Assembly (NCBI RefSeq): GCF_017310645.1
Contig: NZ_JAFLRH010000022.1
Location: 1-64,000, forward strand
DNA: 64,000 bases
Reading direction: 5' to 3'
Origin: Paradesulfitobacterium ferrireducens
GTDB lineage: Bacteria > Bacillota > Desulfitobacteriia > Desulfitobacteriales > Desulfitobacteriaceae
The notes beneath the pieces are model-generated. The model did not search any database. It was not told the DNA's origin and saw nothing but the letters and a program-made list of their open reading frames with translations. This document shows, in pieces, positions 17,439 through 26,630 of this stretch. Each line of letters opens with the position of its first letter. Position 1 is the first letter of the stretch. The translations under genes were made by a program, and so were the position numbers.

Positions 17439-18410
17439 ATGAAAAAGAACACTCATAAAAGTGGATTATTCGAGCGAAGCACACTAAATAACATGTTCGG
17501 AGACAGGGCTTTTAGAATCCTTACTCTAGTGATGGCAATAAGTGTTGTAGTCTTAATGGCCTTGATGGGGTGGCAAATGTTTCAGTCAGCGCGCTTGAGT
17601 ATCGATAAATTCGGGTTTAATTTCATAACTGCCCAGGTTTGGGACCCGGTTAAGGAAGAGTTCGGCGCTTTGCCTTTTATTTACGGCACTATGGTTACTT
17701 CTCTGCTGGCATTGCTGATTGCCGGACCAATTGGGTTGGGAGTAGCGATCTTTCTCAACGAAGTAGCCCCATCACGAATCAGAGTAGTGGTATCATTTTT
17801 GGTCGAGCTCTTAGCGGCAATACCCAGTGTTATTTATGGTCTGTGGGGAATTTTCGTCCTCGCACCCATACTTAGAGATCATGTCGAACCTTGGTTAGGA
17901 AAATGGTTCGGATTCCTGCCGCTTTTTCAGGGTTCTCCGCTCGGACTTGGTATGTTAGCCGGAGGTCTTATTCTCGCGGTTATGATCTTGCCAACAATCG
18001 CTGCTATTTCGCGGGAGGTAATGGCTGCAGTACCGGATACTCAGCGCGAGGCAGCCCTGGCCTTAGGTGCGACAAAATGGGAAATGATCAAGGTTTCCGT
18101 TCTGGGTTACGCCAAATCAGGTATTTTAGGCGGAGTAATGCTCGGCTTAGGACGAGCTTTAGGGGAAACCATGGCTGTGACCATGGTGATCGGGAACCGT
18201 CCGGATGTGAGTGCATCTTTGTTTGCGCCTGCCTATTCAATGGCCAGTGTGATTGCGAATGAGTTTACGGAAGCCACGTATGATTTATATTTGAGTGCCT
18301 TGGTTGAAATAGGACTTATTCTTTTTGTAATAACTTTGATCCTTAATGCCCTGGCCCGCCTCTTGGTGTGGTCGGTGGCCCGGGGGCCGAAGGGAGGACA
18401 CCTGGTATGA
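17439..18410 (+). CDS. pstC: phosphate ABC transporter permease PstC
   Basis: Inner-membrane permease of about 323 aa with six hydrophobic segments. The EAA-type coupling loop, near AALALGATKWEMIKVSVL (about residue 215), contacts the PstB ATPase. SVIYGLWGIFVLAPILRDH is typical of PstC. ATG 17439 is preceded by GGAAGGGTGA; the earlier in-frame start at 17400 lacks a suitable site. Its stop overlaps the pstA start (ATGA). Confidence 0.93.
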   Translation: MKKNTHKSGLFERSTLNNMFGDRAFRILTLVMAISVVVLMALMGWQMFQSARLSIDKFGFNFITAQVWDPVKEEFGALPFIYGTMVTSLLALLIAGPIGLGVAIFLNEVAPSRIRVVVSFLVELLAAIPSVIYGLWGIFVLAPILRDHVEPWLGKWFGFLPLFQGSPLGLGMLAGGLILAVMILPTIAAISREVMAAVPDTQREAALALGATKWEMIKVSVLGYAKSGILGGVMLGLGRALGETMAVTMVIGNRPDVSASLFAPAYSMASVIANEFTEATYDLYLSALVEIGLILFVITLILNALARLLVWSVARGPKGGHLV

Positions 18411-19246
18411 GCTATCGCATGCGCAAGTACCGCAATTATTGGATGATCGGACTTTTTGCCTTAGCAACCCTGCTGGCGCTTATTCCTCTCTTTGGCGTGC
18501 TAACTTATGTAATAAAGAATGGTATTACTGCTTTGAATCTTGACTTTTTTCTTAACTTGCCAAAACCGCTGGGGATGCCCGGCGGAGGCATGGCCAATGC
18601 TATTGTGGGTACCCTTATCATGGTTGGAATTGGCAGTTTGATTGGAATTCCGGTCGGGATTTTAAGTGCGATATATTTAACAGAGTATGACCGTACAAGC
18701 TGGTTGAGTACGGCTGTACGTTTTACGACTGATGTGCTTACCGGAATCCCTTCGATCATTATTGGCATTGTGGTCTATACAGCGCTTGTGCTCAAAATGA
18801 AGCATTTTTCTGCGCTTGCTGGTGGGATTTCATTGGCGATTATCATGATTCCACTGGTTATCCGGTCTACGGAAGAGATGCTCAAACTTGTTCCGCACAC
18901 CATTCGCGAAGCATCCTTTGCCCTTGGAATCCCGAAATGGCGCACAATTCTCCGTGTGGTCCTGCCTACTGCGGCTAAAGGCATTGTCACGGGAGCCATG
19001 CTGGGGGTGGCCAGGGTCTCAGGGGAGACCGCGCCTCTGTTATTTACAGCTCTCGGAAATAATTATTGGGCGCGCTCCCTGAATGAACCGATGGCTGCCT
19101 TGCCTTTGCAAATCTATCATTATGCGATTTCACCCTACAAAGACTGGCATCGGCAAGCTTGGGCCGGGTCTTTGGTACTGATATTTTTGGTATTTATTCT
19201 AAACATCGTAGCACGTCTGGCATTTAGCTCGCGTTCTGAGCGTTAG
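18407..19246 (+). CDS. pstA: phosphate ABC transporter permease PstA
   Basis: Second Pst permease, 279 aa, with six membrane segments. Motifs include [27 protein letters not shown] and the EAA loop [22 protein letters not shown] 18407 overlaps the pstC stop and is preceded by AGGGAGGAC. It pairs with PstC to form the phosphate channel energised by PstB. Confidence 0.93.
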   Translation: MSYRMRKYRNYWMIGLFALATLLALIPLFGVLTYVIKNGITALNLDFFLNLPKPLGMPGGGMANAIVGTLIMVGIGSLIGIPVGILSAIYLTEYDRTSWLSTAVRFTTDVLTGIPSIIIGIVVYTALVLKMKHFSALAGGISLAIIMIPLVIRSTEEMLKLVPHTIREASFALGIPKWRTILRVVLPTAAKGIVTGAMLGVARVSGETAPLLFTALGNNYWARSLNEPMAALPLQIYHYAISPYKDWHRQAWAGSLVLIFLVFILNIVARLAFSSRSER

Positions 19247-19257
19247 GAGGTAGGATA

Positions 19258-20010
19258 ATGGGCCAAAGCTTAAGTGTTCGTAATTTAGATGCCTGGTATG
19301 GCTCTAATAAAACCTTAAAAGGGATTAATATGGAGATTCCGGCTAATCAGGTAACCGCGATCATCGGTCCGTCCGGGTGCGGGAAATCAACGTTTGTGCG
19401 TTGTATTAATCGCATGCATGAGACGCTGCCAGGCTCTAAGGTAAACGGAGAGATTCTCTTAGACGGCAAGAATATCTATGAAGAAGATCCGGTGGAATTA
19501 AGAAAAACGGTGGGCATGGTCTTTCAAAAGCCCAATCCCTTTCCTTCCATGAGCATTTATGAAAACGTAGTTGCCGGCTTGCGGCTGAATGGAGTACGCA
19601 ATCGGGAAAAGCTGCGCGCGATTGCGGAGAAAAGTTTGCGTATGGCAGCGCTATGGGATGAAGTGTATGACCGCCTTAATTATTCCGGCATGAGTTTGTC
19701 CGGCGGTCAGCAGCAGCGCTTGTGCATTGCGCGGGCGCTGGCGGTGGAGCCTTCTGTTCTGCTGATGGACGAGCCTGCTTCCGCTTTGGATCCAATTGCA
19801 ACTTTACGGATTGAAGAACTCATATTAGAATTAAAAAATCAATACACTATTGTTATAGTCACACATAATATGCAACAAGCTGCCCGTATTGCTGATTCAA
19901 CAGCCTTTTTCCTGAGCGGGGAACTGGTGGAGCATGGACCGACATCGCAAATCTTCACTAATCCCAAGGATAAACGGACTGAAGATTACATTACGGGACG
20001 TTTCGGATAA
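19258..20010 (+). CDS. pstB: phosphate ABC transporter ATP-binding protein PstB
   Basis: Cytoplasmic ATPase of 250 aa. Walker A is [10 protein letters not shown] (near 38-47), the signature [16 protein letters not shown] lies near 145, and Walker B is [33 protein letters not shown] is characteristic of PstB. ATG 19258 follows TAGGAGGTAGG and starts 11 bp after pstA. A structured 140-bp gap separates it from phoU. Confidence 0.95.
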   Translation: MGQSLSVRNLDAWYGSNKTLKGINMEIPANQVTAIIGPSGCGKSTFVRCINRMHETLPGSKVNGEILLDGKNIYEEDPVELRKTVGMVFQKPNPFPSMSIYENVVAGLRLNGVRNREKLRAIAEKSLRMAALWDEVYDRLNYSGMSLSGGQQQRLCIARALAVEPSVLLMDEPASALDPIATLRIEELILELKNQYTIVIVTHNMQQAARIADSTAFFLSGELVEHGPTSQIFTNPKDKRTEDYITGRFG

Positions 20011-20059
20011 AGGAAACTTACTTCAGGTGGGTTTTAATCCAACTGAAGTTTAGTGGAAC

Positions 20060-20132
20060 TTATCCAGGGGCTTAGCGCCACTTATCCTTCACTAAGAAGC
20101 GGGAGTCTTAGTGGCGCTTAGCCATCGGATAA
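20060..20132 (+). repeat. nested inverted repeats in the pstB-phoU gap
   Basis: GGCTTAGCGCCACT (20069-20082) pairs with AGTGGCGCTTAGCC (20110-20123) with one mismatch. CACTAAGA (20090-20097) pairs with TCTTAGTG (20106-20113), and TTATCC (20060-20065) with GGATAA (20127-20132). The first two stems compete for the AGTG at 20110-20113. A smaller stem ACTTCAG/CTGAAGT lies just upstream (20020-20049). It may be an RNA processing or attenuation element, or a dispersed palindromic repeat. Confidence 0.6.
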
Positions 20133-20150
20133 CTAAGGAGGGTCTGGCAG

Positions 20151-20804
20151 ATGGTAAGGCATTCATTGGATGAAGGCTTGCAAGAATTGATGGAAATCCT
20201 TAAGAACATGGGTCAAGAAGTTGAGCGCATTTTGCTGGGAGCGATGGAAAGCCTCCGGGCGCTCGACCGGGCCCAGGCGGAGATGTGGATTGCAGAGGAT
20301 AAAAAAGTCAATGATTATGAACGCCAGGTGGACGATGTGTGTGTACGCTTAATAGCTACCCAGCAGCCGGTAGCCAGGGATTTGCGCAAAGTCATTTCTG
20401 CGATGAAGATCTCGACCGATCTTGAGCGGATGGCTGATTTGGCGGTGGATATTGCCAAAGTCGTAAGGAGAATAGACGGTCCTCTCATGAAGCCTTTGAT
20501 CGACATTCCGCGCATGGTGGATTTAACGGTGGAGATGATTAGGCAGGGTTTAGAGTCTTATGTTAAAGGAGATTTGGAGCTGGCTCATGGGCTGGCGGCT
20601 CAAGATGACCAAGTGGATCATTTGTATAACAGAGTCGTGCGCGATTTATTCGAAATCATGACAGCGAGGCCGGAAACGCTTAATCAAGGGATATATTTGT
20701 CATTTGTGGGCAGATATATTGAACGGATCGCCGATCATGCCACCAACATCGGGGAGAATGTGCTCTACATCGCTACGGCCGACCGGCAGGACCTTAATAA
20801 GTAG
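20151..20804 (+). CDS. phoU: phosphate-specific transport regulator PhoU
   Basis: Cytoplasmic helical-bundle protein of 217 aa that couples Pst activity to the PhoR/PhoP phosphate sensor. It has the two PhoU repeats: EDKKVNDYERQVDDVC in the first and AAQDDQVDHLYNRVVRDL in the second, with metal-binding acidic residues in each. TDLERMADLAVDIAKVV and ERIADHATNIGENVLY are hallmark blocks. ATG 20151 follows AAGGAGGG. It is last in the pst operon; no PhoR/PhoP genes occur in the window. Confidence 0.95.
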   Translation: MVRHSLDEGLQELMEILKNMGQEVERILLGAMESLRALDRAQAEMWIAEDKKVNDYERQVDDVCVRLIATQQPVARDLRKVISAMKISTDLERMADLAVDIAKVVRRIDGPLMKPLIDIPRMVDLTVEMIRQGLESYVKGDLELAHGLAAQDDQVDHLYNRVVRDLFEIMTARPETLNQGIYLSFVGRYIERIADHATNIGENVLYIATADRQDLNK

Positions 20805-20849
20805 ATTTGATCCTCCATTGGCAATGCACCGTCGAAATGGCACTCCTAG

Positions 20850-23003
20850 TTAGCGGATAAGAAAGGAATTGCCTCTGATTTGCTTGACCTCACGTTTAAC
20901 TTGGGCTGCCTGTTCGGCCAGTGTAACCGGAGTGAAGGATTGTTCCTCTATCAGGAGGCCTGCTAAGGCTACCGAAAGGTTTACCACTCCCAGGAGGTTT
21001 TGTCTTTCCCGGCGGAAGCTGTCCAGAATCTCAATACAGCAATTTTCCACGTGCTCTTTACCTAGAATAACAATAAAGTCATCCCCACCGATGTGGCCAA
21101 TGAACGTATCTTCGTCTTGTTTCAGCGCTCCCTTGCGCAAAACCTCGGCGAGCATCTTAATAGCGTTGTCCCCTTGCTCAAAGCCGTAGAGGTCATTATA
21201 GTGCTTGAAGTTATTGAGGTCTGCATAAATAATGCCGAATGCCAGTCGTTCGTCTAAGCGCCGTTTGATTTCGCGCTCGATTTGAATGTTGCCCGGGAGC
21301 CCGGTTAGAGGATTGGCCCCCCGGGCTATTTGTATTTGGCGCTCAGCAATAGCCTTCATCATTGAGGCAACGGACACCATTCCCACCGGTTTTTGCTGGT
21401 TGACCACCACAATTCCGTCGTAGAGTTGAGCATCCGGTCTTTCCATAGCCAACGTAGAGATAACCTCGATGGGGGTGCTGTCCTCAACGATGAGAGGGCT
21501 TTTGTCCATAATGAGGGAAATTGTACGGTTGGAATATAGTGGTACACCGTAGCGCGTGCCGAGAGCGGCATAAAGTCGGGCGCGCTGTACGACCCCAATC
21601 AGCCTGTCATTATCAACTACCCCGATCAGGAATTGATTGGACTGCTTCTCAAAATAAGACTGCAAGGTTGAGACGAGGGTGTTAGGGTTAAACAGGGGCA
21701 GGGGCTCTATGATTGCTAAAATCGTCTTTTCCTCATTGCTAATGACTCGGCGCTGGAATTTCAGAATTTCGAGAGCGTCAGGATTAATTTGTTGTCTGTC
21801 AAAATGTGGTCTTCCGATATAGTAACCTTGGATATAATCGACCCCCAGCTGCACCACGGTGCGCATCTCTTCACCTGTTTCCACGCCCTCAGCAATAACT
21901 TGGCAACCGATGCGCTTGGAAAAAGTTACAAAAGTCTCAAGTAAGGCCCATTTTGTCGGGTCTTGATTCACATTCATGATTAATGAGCGGTCAACCTTAA
22001 GGAAGTCTGGATGAAGTTCGGCAATGGATTGTAAGGATGAATACCCAGCACCGACATCATCGAGAGCGATGAAATACCCTTGATTGCGATAGTGCGCCAA
22101 AGCTTCGCGAAACAGCTTAAAGTCCTCGATTGCACTGCGTTCAGTAATCTCTAACACAACATCTGACGGATTCAACTTTTGCGCTTCCAGAAGGGTGCGG
22201 GTTTGTCCGGAGGAAAAGTCAGGATCAGTTAGAACCTGGGGATTTATGTTCAGAAAAAGCAGCTCCTGAGGATGAAGGATTTTAGAAGCGGATGAGATAG
22301 CCTTGCGCCGGCATAAAGTTTCGATTGGGTAGAGCTGGCCGATCTTTTCCGCGAACGGAAACAGTTCCGCGATGTTGCTGAAGGAAGTTGCGCCGGTGAT
22401 TCTGGACAAAGCCTCAAAGCCTAAAACTTCCCCGGTGCGCACTTTGAGGATCGGTTGAAAGGCAGCTTTAAGGCAACAGTCCGGTTCCTTCAGCAAACGC
22501 GCGATCTCTTGGCGGCGGGCGAAATAATCCGGATCTGGATCAGACTTATTTAAGAGAAATGCTTCCTTGACCGCAGCATAAAGCAAATAATCTGAGGTGC
22601 CGCCGTTTTCTTTGCGACACTGCGTTACCCCGGAACGCATGGATATTTTTTCGTTAACCCAGTGTCTGATCTTATTATTAAGACGAAGTTCCAACGGTTG
22701 GATCCATCTTGTTGAGAGTTCATCGATATGCCAGGGAGTTTTGGCATGTGGGACTAAATATATGACAAAGTCATCTCCGCCCCTGGCCTCAAGCATTGTA
22801 AAATGAAAGAAAGTACGGTGTTCTTTAAGGGTATTTTCCATTTCTTGTTCCAAGGTGTCCAAGATCCGGCGACAAACTTCATTGCCGTAGCGGAACTCCA
22901 CTTCATGAAACTGGAATAAGTCTAAGTACACTACCCAGACAGGGTAGCCTTCGCTTACCAAGTGATGAAGTTTTTTTTGTTTTTTGAAGAACTTTGCAAA
23001 CAT
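20850..23003 (-). CDS. c-di-GMP signalling protein: GGDEF-like, EAL, CBS pair, GGDEF
   Basis: A 717-aa cytoplasmic protein with no membrane segment. An N-terminal GGDEF-like domain carries GGDDF at residues 75-79. An EAL phosphodiesterase domain (about 170-405) has GFEALSRI, ALDDVGAGYSSL and VIAEGVETGEE, so the metal site looks intact. A CBS-type pair (about 430-545) is followed by a C-terminal GGDEF domain (about 560-717) with GGDDF. The CBS pair suggests control by an adenine nucleotide. ATG 23003 has AAAGAGG upstream. It follows the phospholipase C gene by 72 bp on the same strand, without a convincing terminator, so it may be read from that gene's Pho-box promoter. Net activity cannot be told from sequence. 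Confidence 0.85.
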   Translation of the reverse strand: MFAKFFKKQKKLHHLVSEGYPVWVVYLDLFQFHEVEFRYGNEVCRRILDTLEQEMENTLKEHRTFFHFTMLEARGGDDFVIYLVPHAKTPWHIDELSTRWIQPLELRLNNKIRHWVNEKISMRSGVTQCRKENGGTSDYLLYAAVKEAFLLNKSDPDPDYFARRQEIARLLKEPDCCLKAAFQPILKVRTGEVLGFEALSRITGATSFSNIAELFPFAEKIGQLYPIETLCRRKAISSASKILHPQELLFLNINPQVLTDPDFSSGQTRTLLEAQKLNPSDVVLEITERSAIEDFKLFREALAHYRNQGYFIALDDVGAGYSSLQSIAELHPDFLKVDRSLIMNVNQDPTKWALLETFVTFSKRIGCQVIAEGVETGEEMRTVVQLGVDYIQGYYIGRPHFDRQQINPDALEILKFQRRVISNEEKTILAIIEPLPLFNPNTLVSTLQSYFEKQSNQFLIGVVDNDRLIGVVQRARLYAALGTRYGVPLYSNRTISLIMDKSPLIVEDSTPIEVISTLAMERPDAQLYDGIVVVNQQKPVGMVSVASMMKAIAERQIQIARGANPLTGLPGNIQIEREIKRRLDERLAFGIIYADLNNFKHYNDLYGFEQGDNAIKMLAEVLRKGALKQDEDTFIGHIGGDDFIVILGKEHVENCCIEILDSFRRERQNLLGVVNLSVALAGLLIEEQSFTPVTLAEQAAQVKREVKQIRGNSFLIR

Positions 23004-23075
23004 TTTCGGAACCTCTTTTGCCCATATTCGTTAAATAAGAAAAAAATAAATTTACAAATTTAAAAGCTTGCTAGC

Positions 23076-23798
23076 CTAGAAGTTTACAGAACGAAAATTA
23101 TCAGATTCTAAGATTTGTTTAATAAAAACCAAAAACCCCGCACTGGTTTGCACAGTAAAAGGGAGCAGGACGCGGGCAGCTTTTTCATACGAACTCTCAC
23201 TGCATTTGTGGGAAAGTGATACAAGTGAGTAATATGACTCGGAAGTTTTAGCGATAAAATCTATCCATTGGCTGGGATGGGCGAAGGGCAAATACTTGCC
23301 GCCGGGCGCAAAAGAAAATTGATGCCAATTCTTCTCTACCCACTTCTCAAATTCATGATGGCCGTCAAAGACAGAGCCCACAGCATGATGGGGAACGCAC
23401 ATGTCCTGAACTAAGTGCAATGCCGCTCCAAAATAAAACATGCCCTTGGTTACGTCTTGCTCAAGGGCGTGCAAGGCTTTATTAAAATAATACTGGCATT
23501 CGGCAGCAGCTCCGGGCCAGCGCAAAACGCCGGGCTTGTCCGGATTCCGATAGTAATGACAAACATTCTTCCACCCCCGGTCAGCCCAAAAAAGCCCTTT
23601 ATTCATCCAAGGACGGTAAGCGAAAAATAAGTCGGCTATGTTCTCTTTGCCGTCAGCCCGCAGAACCTTTAAGGCTTGTTCTAAACAACGGACATGCGTT
23701 ACACCCGGTGAATTCAACAGTAACTGTAATGGCCCTACAGGGGTAAGAATCATCTTTGTTACTTTACCTATCGTTTGTTCCAGCACCTCTGGGTTCAT
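23076..23798 (-). CDS. zinc-dependent phospholipase C family protein
   Basis: A 240-aa member of the bacterial alpha-toxin/phospholipase C fold, which hydrolyses phospholipid head groups with zinc. Recognisable metal-site elements are WADRGWKNVCHYYRNP (near 70-85), FGAALHLVQDMCVPHHA (near 122-138) and DGHHEFEKWVE. Classical secreted enzymes use the mature N-terminal Trp as a ligand; here no signal peptide is visible, so the location is uncertain. ATG 23798 follows GGAGGTGC. Three PhoP-type hexamers lie upstream on this strand, which fits lipid phosphate scavenging. The EAL/GGDEF gene follows downstream. Confidence 0.75.
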   Translation of the reverse strand: MNPEVLEQTIGKVTKMILTPVGPLQLLLNSPGVTHVRCLEQALKVLRADGKENIADLFFAYRPWMNKGLFWADRGWKNVCHYYRNPDKPGVLRWPGAAAECQYYFNKALHALEQDVTKGMFYFGAALHLVQDMCVPHHAVGSVFDGHHEFEKWVEKNWHQFSFAPGGKYLPFAHPSQWIDFIAKTSESYYSLVSLSHKCSESSYEKAARVLLPFTVQTSAGFLVFIKQILESDNFRSVNF

Positions 23799-23852
23799 AG
23801 AGCACCTCCAACCCTTTTTTACTACTATTTTAGAAAATGATTATTAAATTGG

Positions 23853-23880
23853 TGTTATCTTTGTGTAAAAAATGTGTTAA
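23853..23880 (-). promoter_or_regulatory. PhoP box array upstream of the phospholipase C gene
   Basis: On the minus strand, TTAACA, TTTACA and ATAACA begin at 23880, 23869 and 23858, at exact 11-bp steps. A TAATAAT sequence, usable as a -10, follows a few bases downstream. The gene starts 55 bp away. Confidence 0.75.
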
Positions 23881-23943
23881 AAGAGGTTGTTTTAGCTAAA
23901 AATTATTAAAAATTTTTCATAAAGCATTTATGTATATGTAAAT

Positions 23944-23982
23944 TTAACATAAACATAATGCTTATTTAACCTTTACTTAACA
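23944..23982 (+). promoter_or_regulatory. PhoP box array upstream of the chemoreceptor gene
   Basis: Hexamers TTAACA (23944), ATAATG (23955), TTAACC (23966) and TTAACA (23977) have exact 11-bp phasing, as at pstS. The downstream gene starts at 24060. No clear -10 was identified. Confidence 0.65.
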
Positions 23983-24059
23983 AAACGCGCAGGGCAGATT
24001 GAACTGAATGTTGAAATTAGATCTTGTGCTGGAAAGTTGAGTGAAGGAGATGACCGGAT

Positions 24060-25439
24060 GTGAAGTTCCTTAGATTGAAATCTTTTACCCACACACCGTT
24101 TGCCCGCCGGCATTGGCAATTAAGCCAAAAACAGAAGTTTGGCTTTTTAACCCTAACGTTGTCTGTCACCAATGTCTTAGTGTCCATTGTTAATTTCTAT
24201 TGGCTAAATCAAGCCGAGAAACACTGGCTGAGTACCCTTTTCCGGGAAAAACTCCGTTATTTGCAATATTTCATGGTTTTATCCAGTTTGATTACGGTTC
24301 TTTTTTCAGGGTTATTTTTCTTTTTGGTGTGGCGTTATAATTTGCGTCCGCTTAAGTTCCTGAGAAACAAGGTCGAAATGGTTGCTACCGGTGATTTATC
24401 TGTAGACATTCCGGCTTTAGGGACAGATGAAATCGGGCAGCTGGCCAAGTCGGTGCGCGATATGGAAGAAAGCCTGCGTACCATCGTCTATCAGATTTGG
24501 TTGGAAATTCGGGCCATTAAGGAAACGTTGACAGAGTTTCATGATTCTTTCTTGGCCATGCATCAGGCCAACATAGGGATAACAGAGTTTTCGAGGAAAG
24601 TGGCAAATGGGACTGAACAAGGACTTGAATCTCTGCAGGCCGCAGATGATGTGCTGCAGGAAATGGGACATTTGGTGCAGCACGTGGCTGATAAAACAAC
24701 AAAGGTTGCCCAGTCATCCTCGGCAATGCTTGATCAGGCCCGTGCAGGGGAAGGTTCAGCTATGATTGCGATGAGTCAAATGGAGCGCATTTCGCAAAAA
24801 GTACATGAAACTGCGCGTTCGTTGTCTGAACTTGAGCACAAATCCACAAGTATAAGTGCGATCGTGCAAACAATCCAAGGGATTTCCTCTCAAACAAATC
24901 TCCTAGCCCTGAATGCCGCGATTGAGGCTGCCAGGGCTGGTGAACAAGGGAAAGGGTTTGCGGTCGTAGCTCAAGAGGTAAAAAGTCTAGCAGCTCAAAC
25001 CACCAAAGCTACACATGAAATTAGCGATCTGATTAAGGAAATTACTATAGTTATCCAAACGAGTGTGAATAGGATGAACAACGGGCTTAAGGAAGTGGAC
25101 GAGGGCACAGCAATTGTCACTCAGGCAGGTCAGTCCTTTACGGGTATTCTTAAAACGTTAAGTGATTTGTCAGGGGAACTTCAGTCAGTGTCAGCGGCCA
25201 GTCAAGAAATGGCTGCCGGCGGGGAAGAAGCAGTGGCAGGTGCTCATAATACCTTGGAGTTTGCCCGATCCAGTACAGAACAGCTCGGTCAGATACTTAA
25301 ACTGAATCAGATTCAGGCGGAGAAGATTCTGCACTTGGAAAATAATCTTAAGCGTCTTCAGGATTCGATGGAAAAACTAAGGGAGGTTGGAGGCCGTTTC
25401 AAGTTAATACGGTCTAAGAAGGATACATTGGCGGGCTAA
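24060..25439 (+). CDS. methyl-accepting chemotaxis protein with minimal sensor region
   Basis: Membrane chemoreceptor of 459 aa. Two hydrophobic segments (about 28-50 and 70-93) are separated by only about 20 residues, so there is no sizeable extracytoplasmic ligand domain. A HAMP domain follows (about 94-150), then the signalling hairpin with [20 protein letters not shown] near residue 285. GTG 24060 has GAAGGAG upstream; the overlapping ATG at 24058 is followed at once by TGA. A four-hexamer PhoP-like array precedes it, so it may be made when phosphate is short. It may sense through its membrane segments or a partner protein. Confidence 0.88.
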   Translation: MKFLRLKSFTHTPFARRHWQLSQKQKFGFLTLTLSVTNVLVSIVNFYWLNQAEKHWLSTLFREKLRYLQYFMVLSSLITVLFSGLFFFLVWRYNLRPLKFLRNKVEMVATGDLSVDIPALGTDEIGQLAKSVRDMEESLRTIVYQIWLEIRAIKETLTEFHDSFLAMHQANIGITEFSRKVANGTEQGLESLQAADDVLQEMGHLVQHVADKTTKVAQSSSAMLDQARAGEGSAMIAMSQMERISQKVHETARSLSELEHKSTSISAIVQTIQGISSQTNLLALNAAIEAARAGEQGKGFAVVAQEVKSLAAQTTKATHEISDLIKEITIVIQTSVNRMNNGLKEVDEGTAIVTQAGQSFTGILKTLSDLSGELQSVSAASQEMAAGGEEAVAGAHNTLEFARSSTEQLGQILKLNQIQAEKILHLENNLKRLQDSMEKLREVGGRFKLIRSKKDTLAG

Positions 25440-25756
25440 TTAAACCAAGGGATTTCTATCTGAAACGAAGCTACCGGCCTTCTATGTGGCATTGGAACTG
25501 TATTAGAAAGCAAACGTGGCATCAATAAGATGTTGAATGTACGATAATTGTTATTAACCGGCAGACACATTGCTCCGAAGTGTTCAAAAAGCTTCCTGTC
25601 ATTTAATTATGGTATACGGTATACCAGTAGAGCCTGAGATATGGTAATTGGAGCGAGAATCCGGCTATTTCAAGGGAGAATTATTGTTTATCTTTAAGGT
25701 AAGCGCTACAATTTATTTACAATTTGCAATTAAATGATTAAAAGGAGGGGTCTCCC
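25440..25756. other. intergenic stretch with a perfect palindrome
   Basis: 317 bp without a supported gene. It holds TGGTATACGGTATACCA at 25610-25626, a perfect odd palindrome of GntR-operator type, about 130 bp before the FolD-like gene. The rest is A+T-rich upstream of the AAGGAGGGG ribosome site at 25742. No strong promoter was recognised. Confidence 0.5.
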
Positions 25757-26272
25757 GTGGCGGTTGCTCTATTTCAAGAACAAATTGATTTTCACTTGTT
25801 CGTAAAGAGAAGTTTAGAGGCTCTTACCGATGATTTTGAGTTCTTATTCCGGTGCCTTCAGGTGCATGTTTCCTTAGCCGCCGCATATGTTGAAGGTTTC
25901 AATTCCGGTTTTCCGAGGGCTCTTCTGCGCCAAACCTGTGAAGCGCTTCCTGTACGTTTCACAGAATATTTTCTGACGGAAAAAGCTGGCTTGGCGGAAG
26001 CCGTAGCTTTGATTCACTCCCTTAATCAAGCCGACGATATCCATGGCCTGATCATCGACTTGCCGCCTTATCCTGGAGTTTCTCAAGAGCAGCTTTCAAT
26101 TCGCTTTAATGTAGAAAAAAAAGTAGAATTGGCCGATTTGGATGATCTTATGCCTTGGGAATATGATCTTACCCCGCATGAAGAAGAAATTTTAAAGGTA
26201 CTGCTGATTCTGGAAAAAACCTTTAGTAAGGCAGCGGAGCAAATTGCGAGATTGAAGGGGTATGTCAAATGA
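25757..26272 (+). CDS. FolD-like N-terminal domain protein (C1 metabolism, divergent)
   Basis: A 171-aa protein. The block LIHSLNQADDIHGLIIDLPP (about 95-114) matches the catalytic domain of FolD (methylene-THF dehydrogenase/cyclohydrolase), where LIxxLNxDxxVHGILVQLP is typical. FolD is normally about 285 aa; the C-terminal NADP-binding domain is missing here. The region equivalent to the Tyr-x3-Lys active site reads AAYVEGF, so the catalytic Lys appears replaced. It is therefore unlikely to be a normal FolD. GTG 25757 follows AAGGAGGGG. Its stop overlaps the MetV start, and MetF lies next, so a role in the methyl branch or as a complex partner is inferred. Confidence 0.5.
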   Translation: MAVALFQEQIDFHLFVKRSLEALTDDFEFLFRCLQVHVSLAAAYVEGFNSGFPRALLRQTCEALPVRFTEYFLTEKAGLAEAVALIHSLNQADDIHGLIIDLPPYPGVSQEQLSIRFNVEKKVELADLDDLMPWEYDLTPHEEEILKVLLILEKTFSKAAEQIARLKGYVK

Positions 26273-26529
26273 CCTGGCCGGTACGCTTGGCTTGCTTGGA
26301 GTGTGAGGAGTGTATGCTTGAGCACACAGAAGGAATCTGTCCCATCCGTTTGTGTGCTAAAAGTTTAGTGTCCGGTCCCTGTGGAGGATCCAACGACAGC
26401 AAGTGTGAGGTGAACCAGCTCGCTTCATGTGTATGGAGCGTTATTTATAGTATTTGGGCCAAACACGAAGGTTCTGGCACATGGCCCTGGTTCTTTAAGG
26501 ATTATGCGCGTGCTGTTAAGTCAATCTAG
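26269..26529 (+). CDS. metV: MetV-like zinc-cysteine protein (MTHFR C-terminal domain family)
   Basis: A Cys-rich 86-aa protein of the MTHFR_C/MetV type, which partners MetF in acetogens and related anaerobes. Visible features are CLECEECMLEH near the N-terminus, then LVSGPCGGSNDSKCEVN (about 33-49) and a following CVW. The GPCGG...KCEV pattern is typical of this family. Only the short domain is present, whereas full MetV proteins are near 200 aa. ATG 26269 overlaps the upstream stop (ATGA). MetF lies 100 bp downstream. Confidence 0.75.
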   Translation: MTWPVRLACLECEECMLEHTEGICPIRLCAKSLVSGPCGGSNDSKCEVNQLASCVWSVIYSIWAKHEGSGTWPWFFKDYARAVKSI

Positions 26530-26549
26530 CTCAGGTAATCAAGTTAAGA

Positions 26550-26578
26550 TGACGTATCAGTTAGGGTGACGTATCAGT
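26550..26578. repeat. 12-bp direct repeat upstream of metF
   Basis: TGACGTATCAGT occurs at 26550-26561 and again at 26567-26578, a 17-bp period. It sits in the 95-bp metV-metF gap and could be a regulator site or a local duplication. Confidence 0.5.
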
Positions 26579-26630
26579 GAAGTAGATAGGTAAAGATAAG
26601 TTGGTGTAAATAAGTATAGAAGGGTTGATT

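Noticed and set aside
23943-23983. Phased TTAACA hexamers considered as a CRISPR-like or iteron array
   Set aside because: Units are only 11 bp and match PhoP boxes; there are no spacers and no replication gene.
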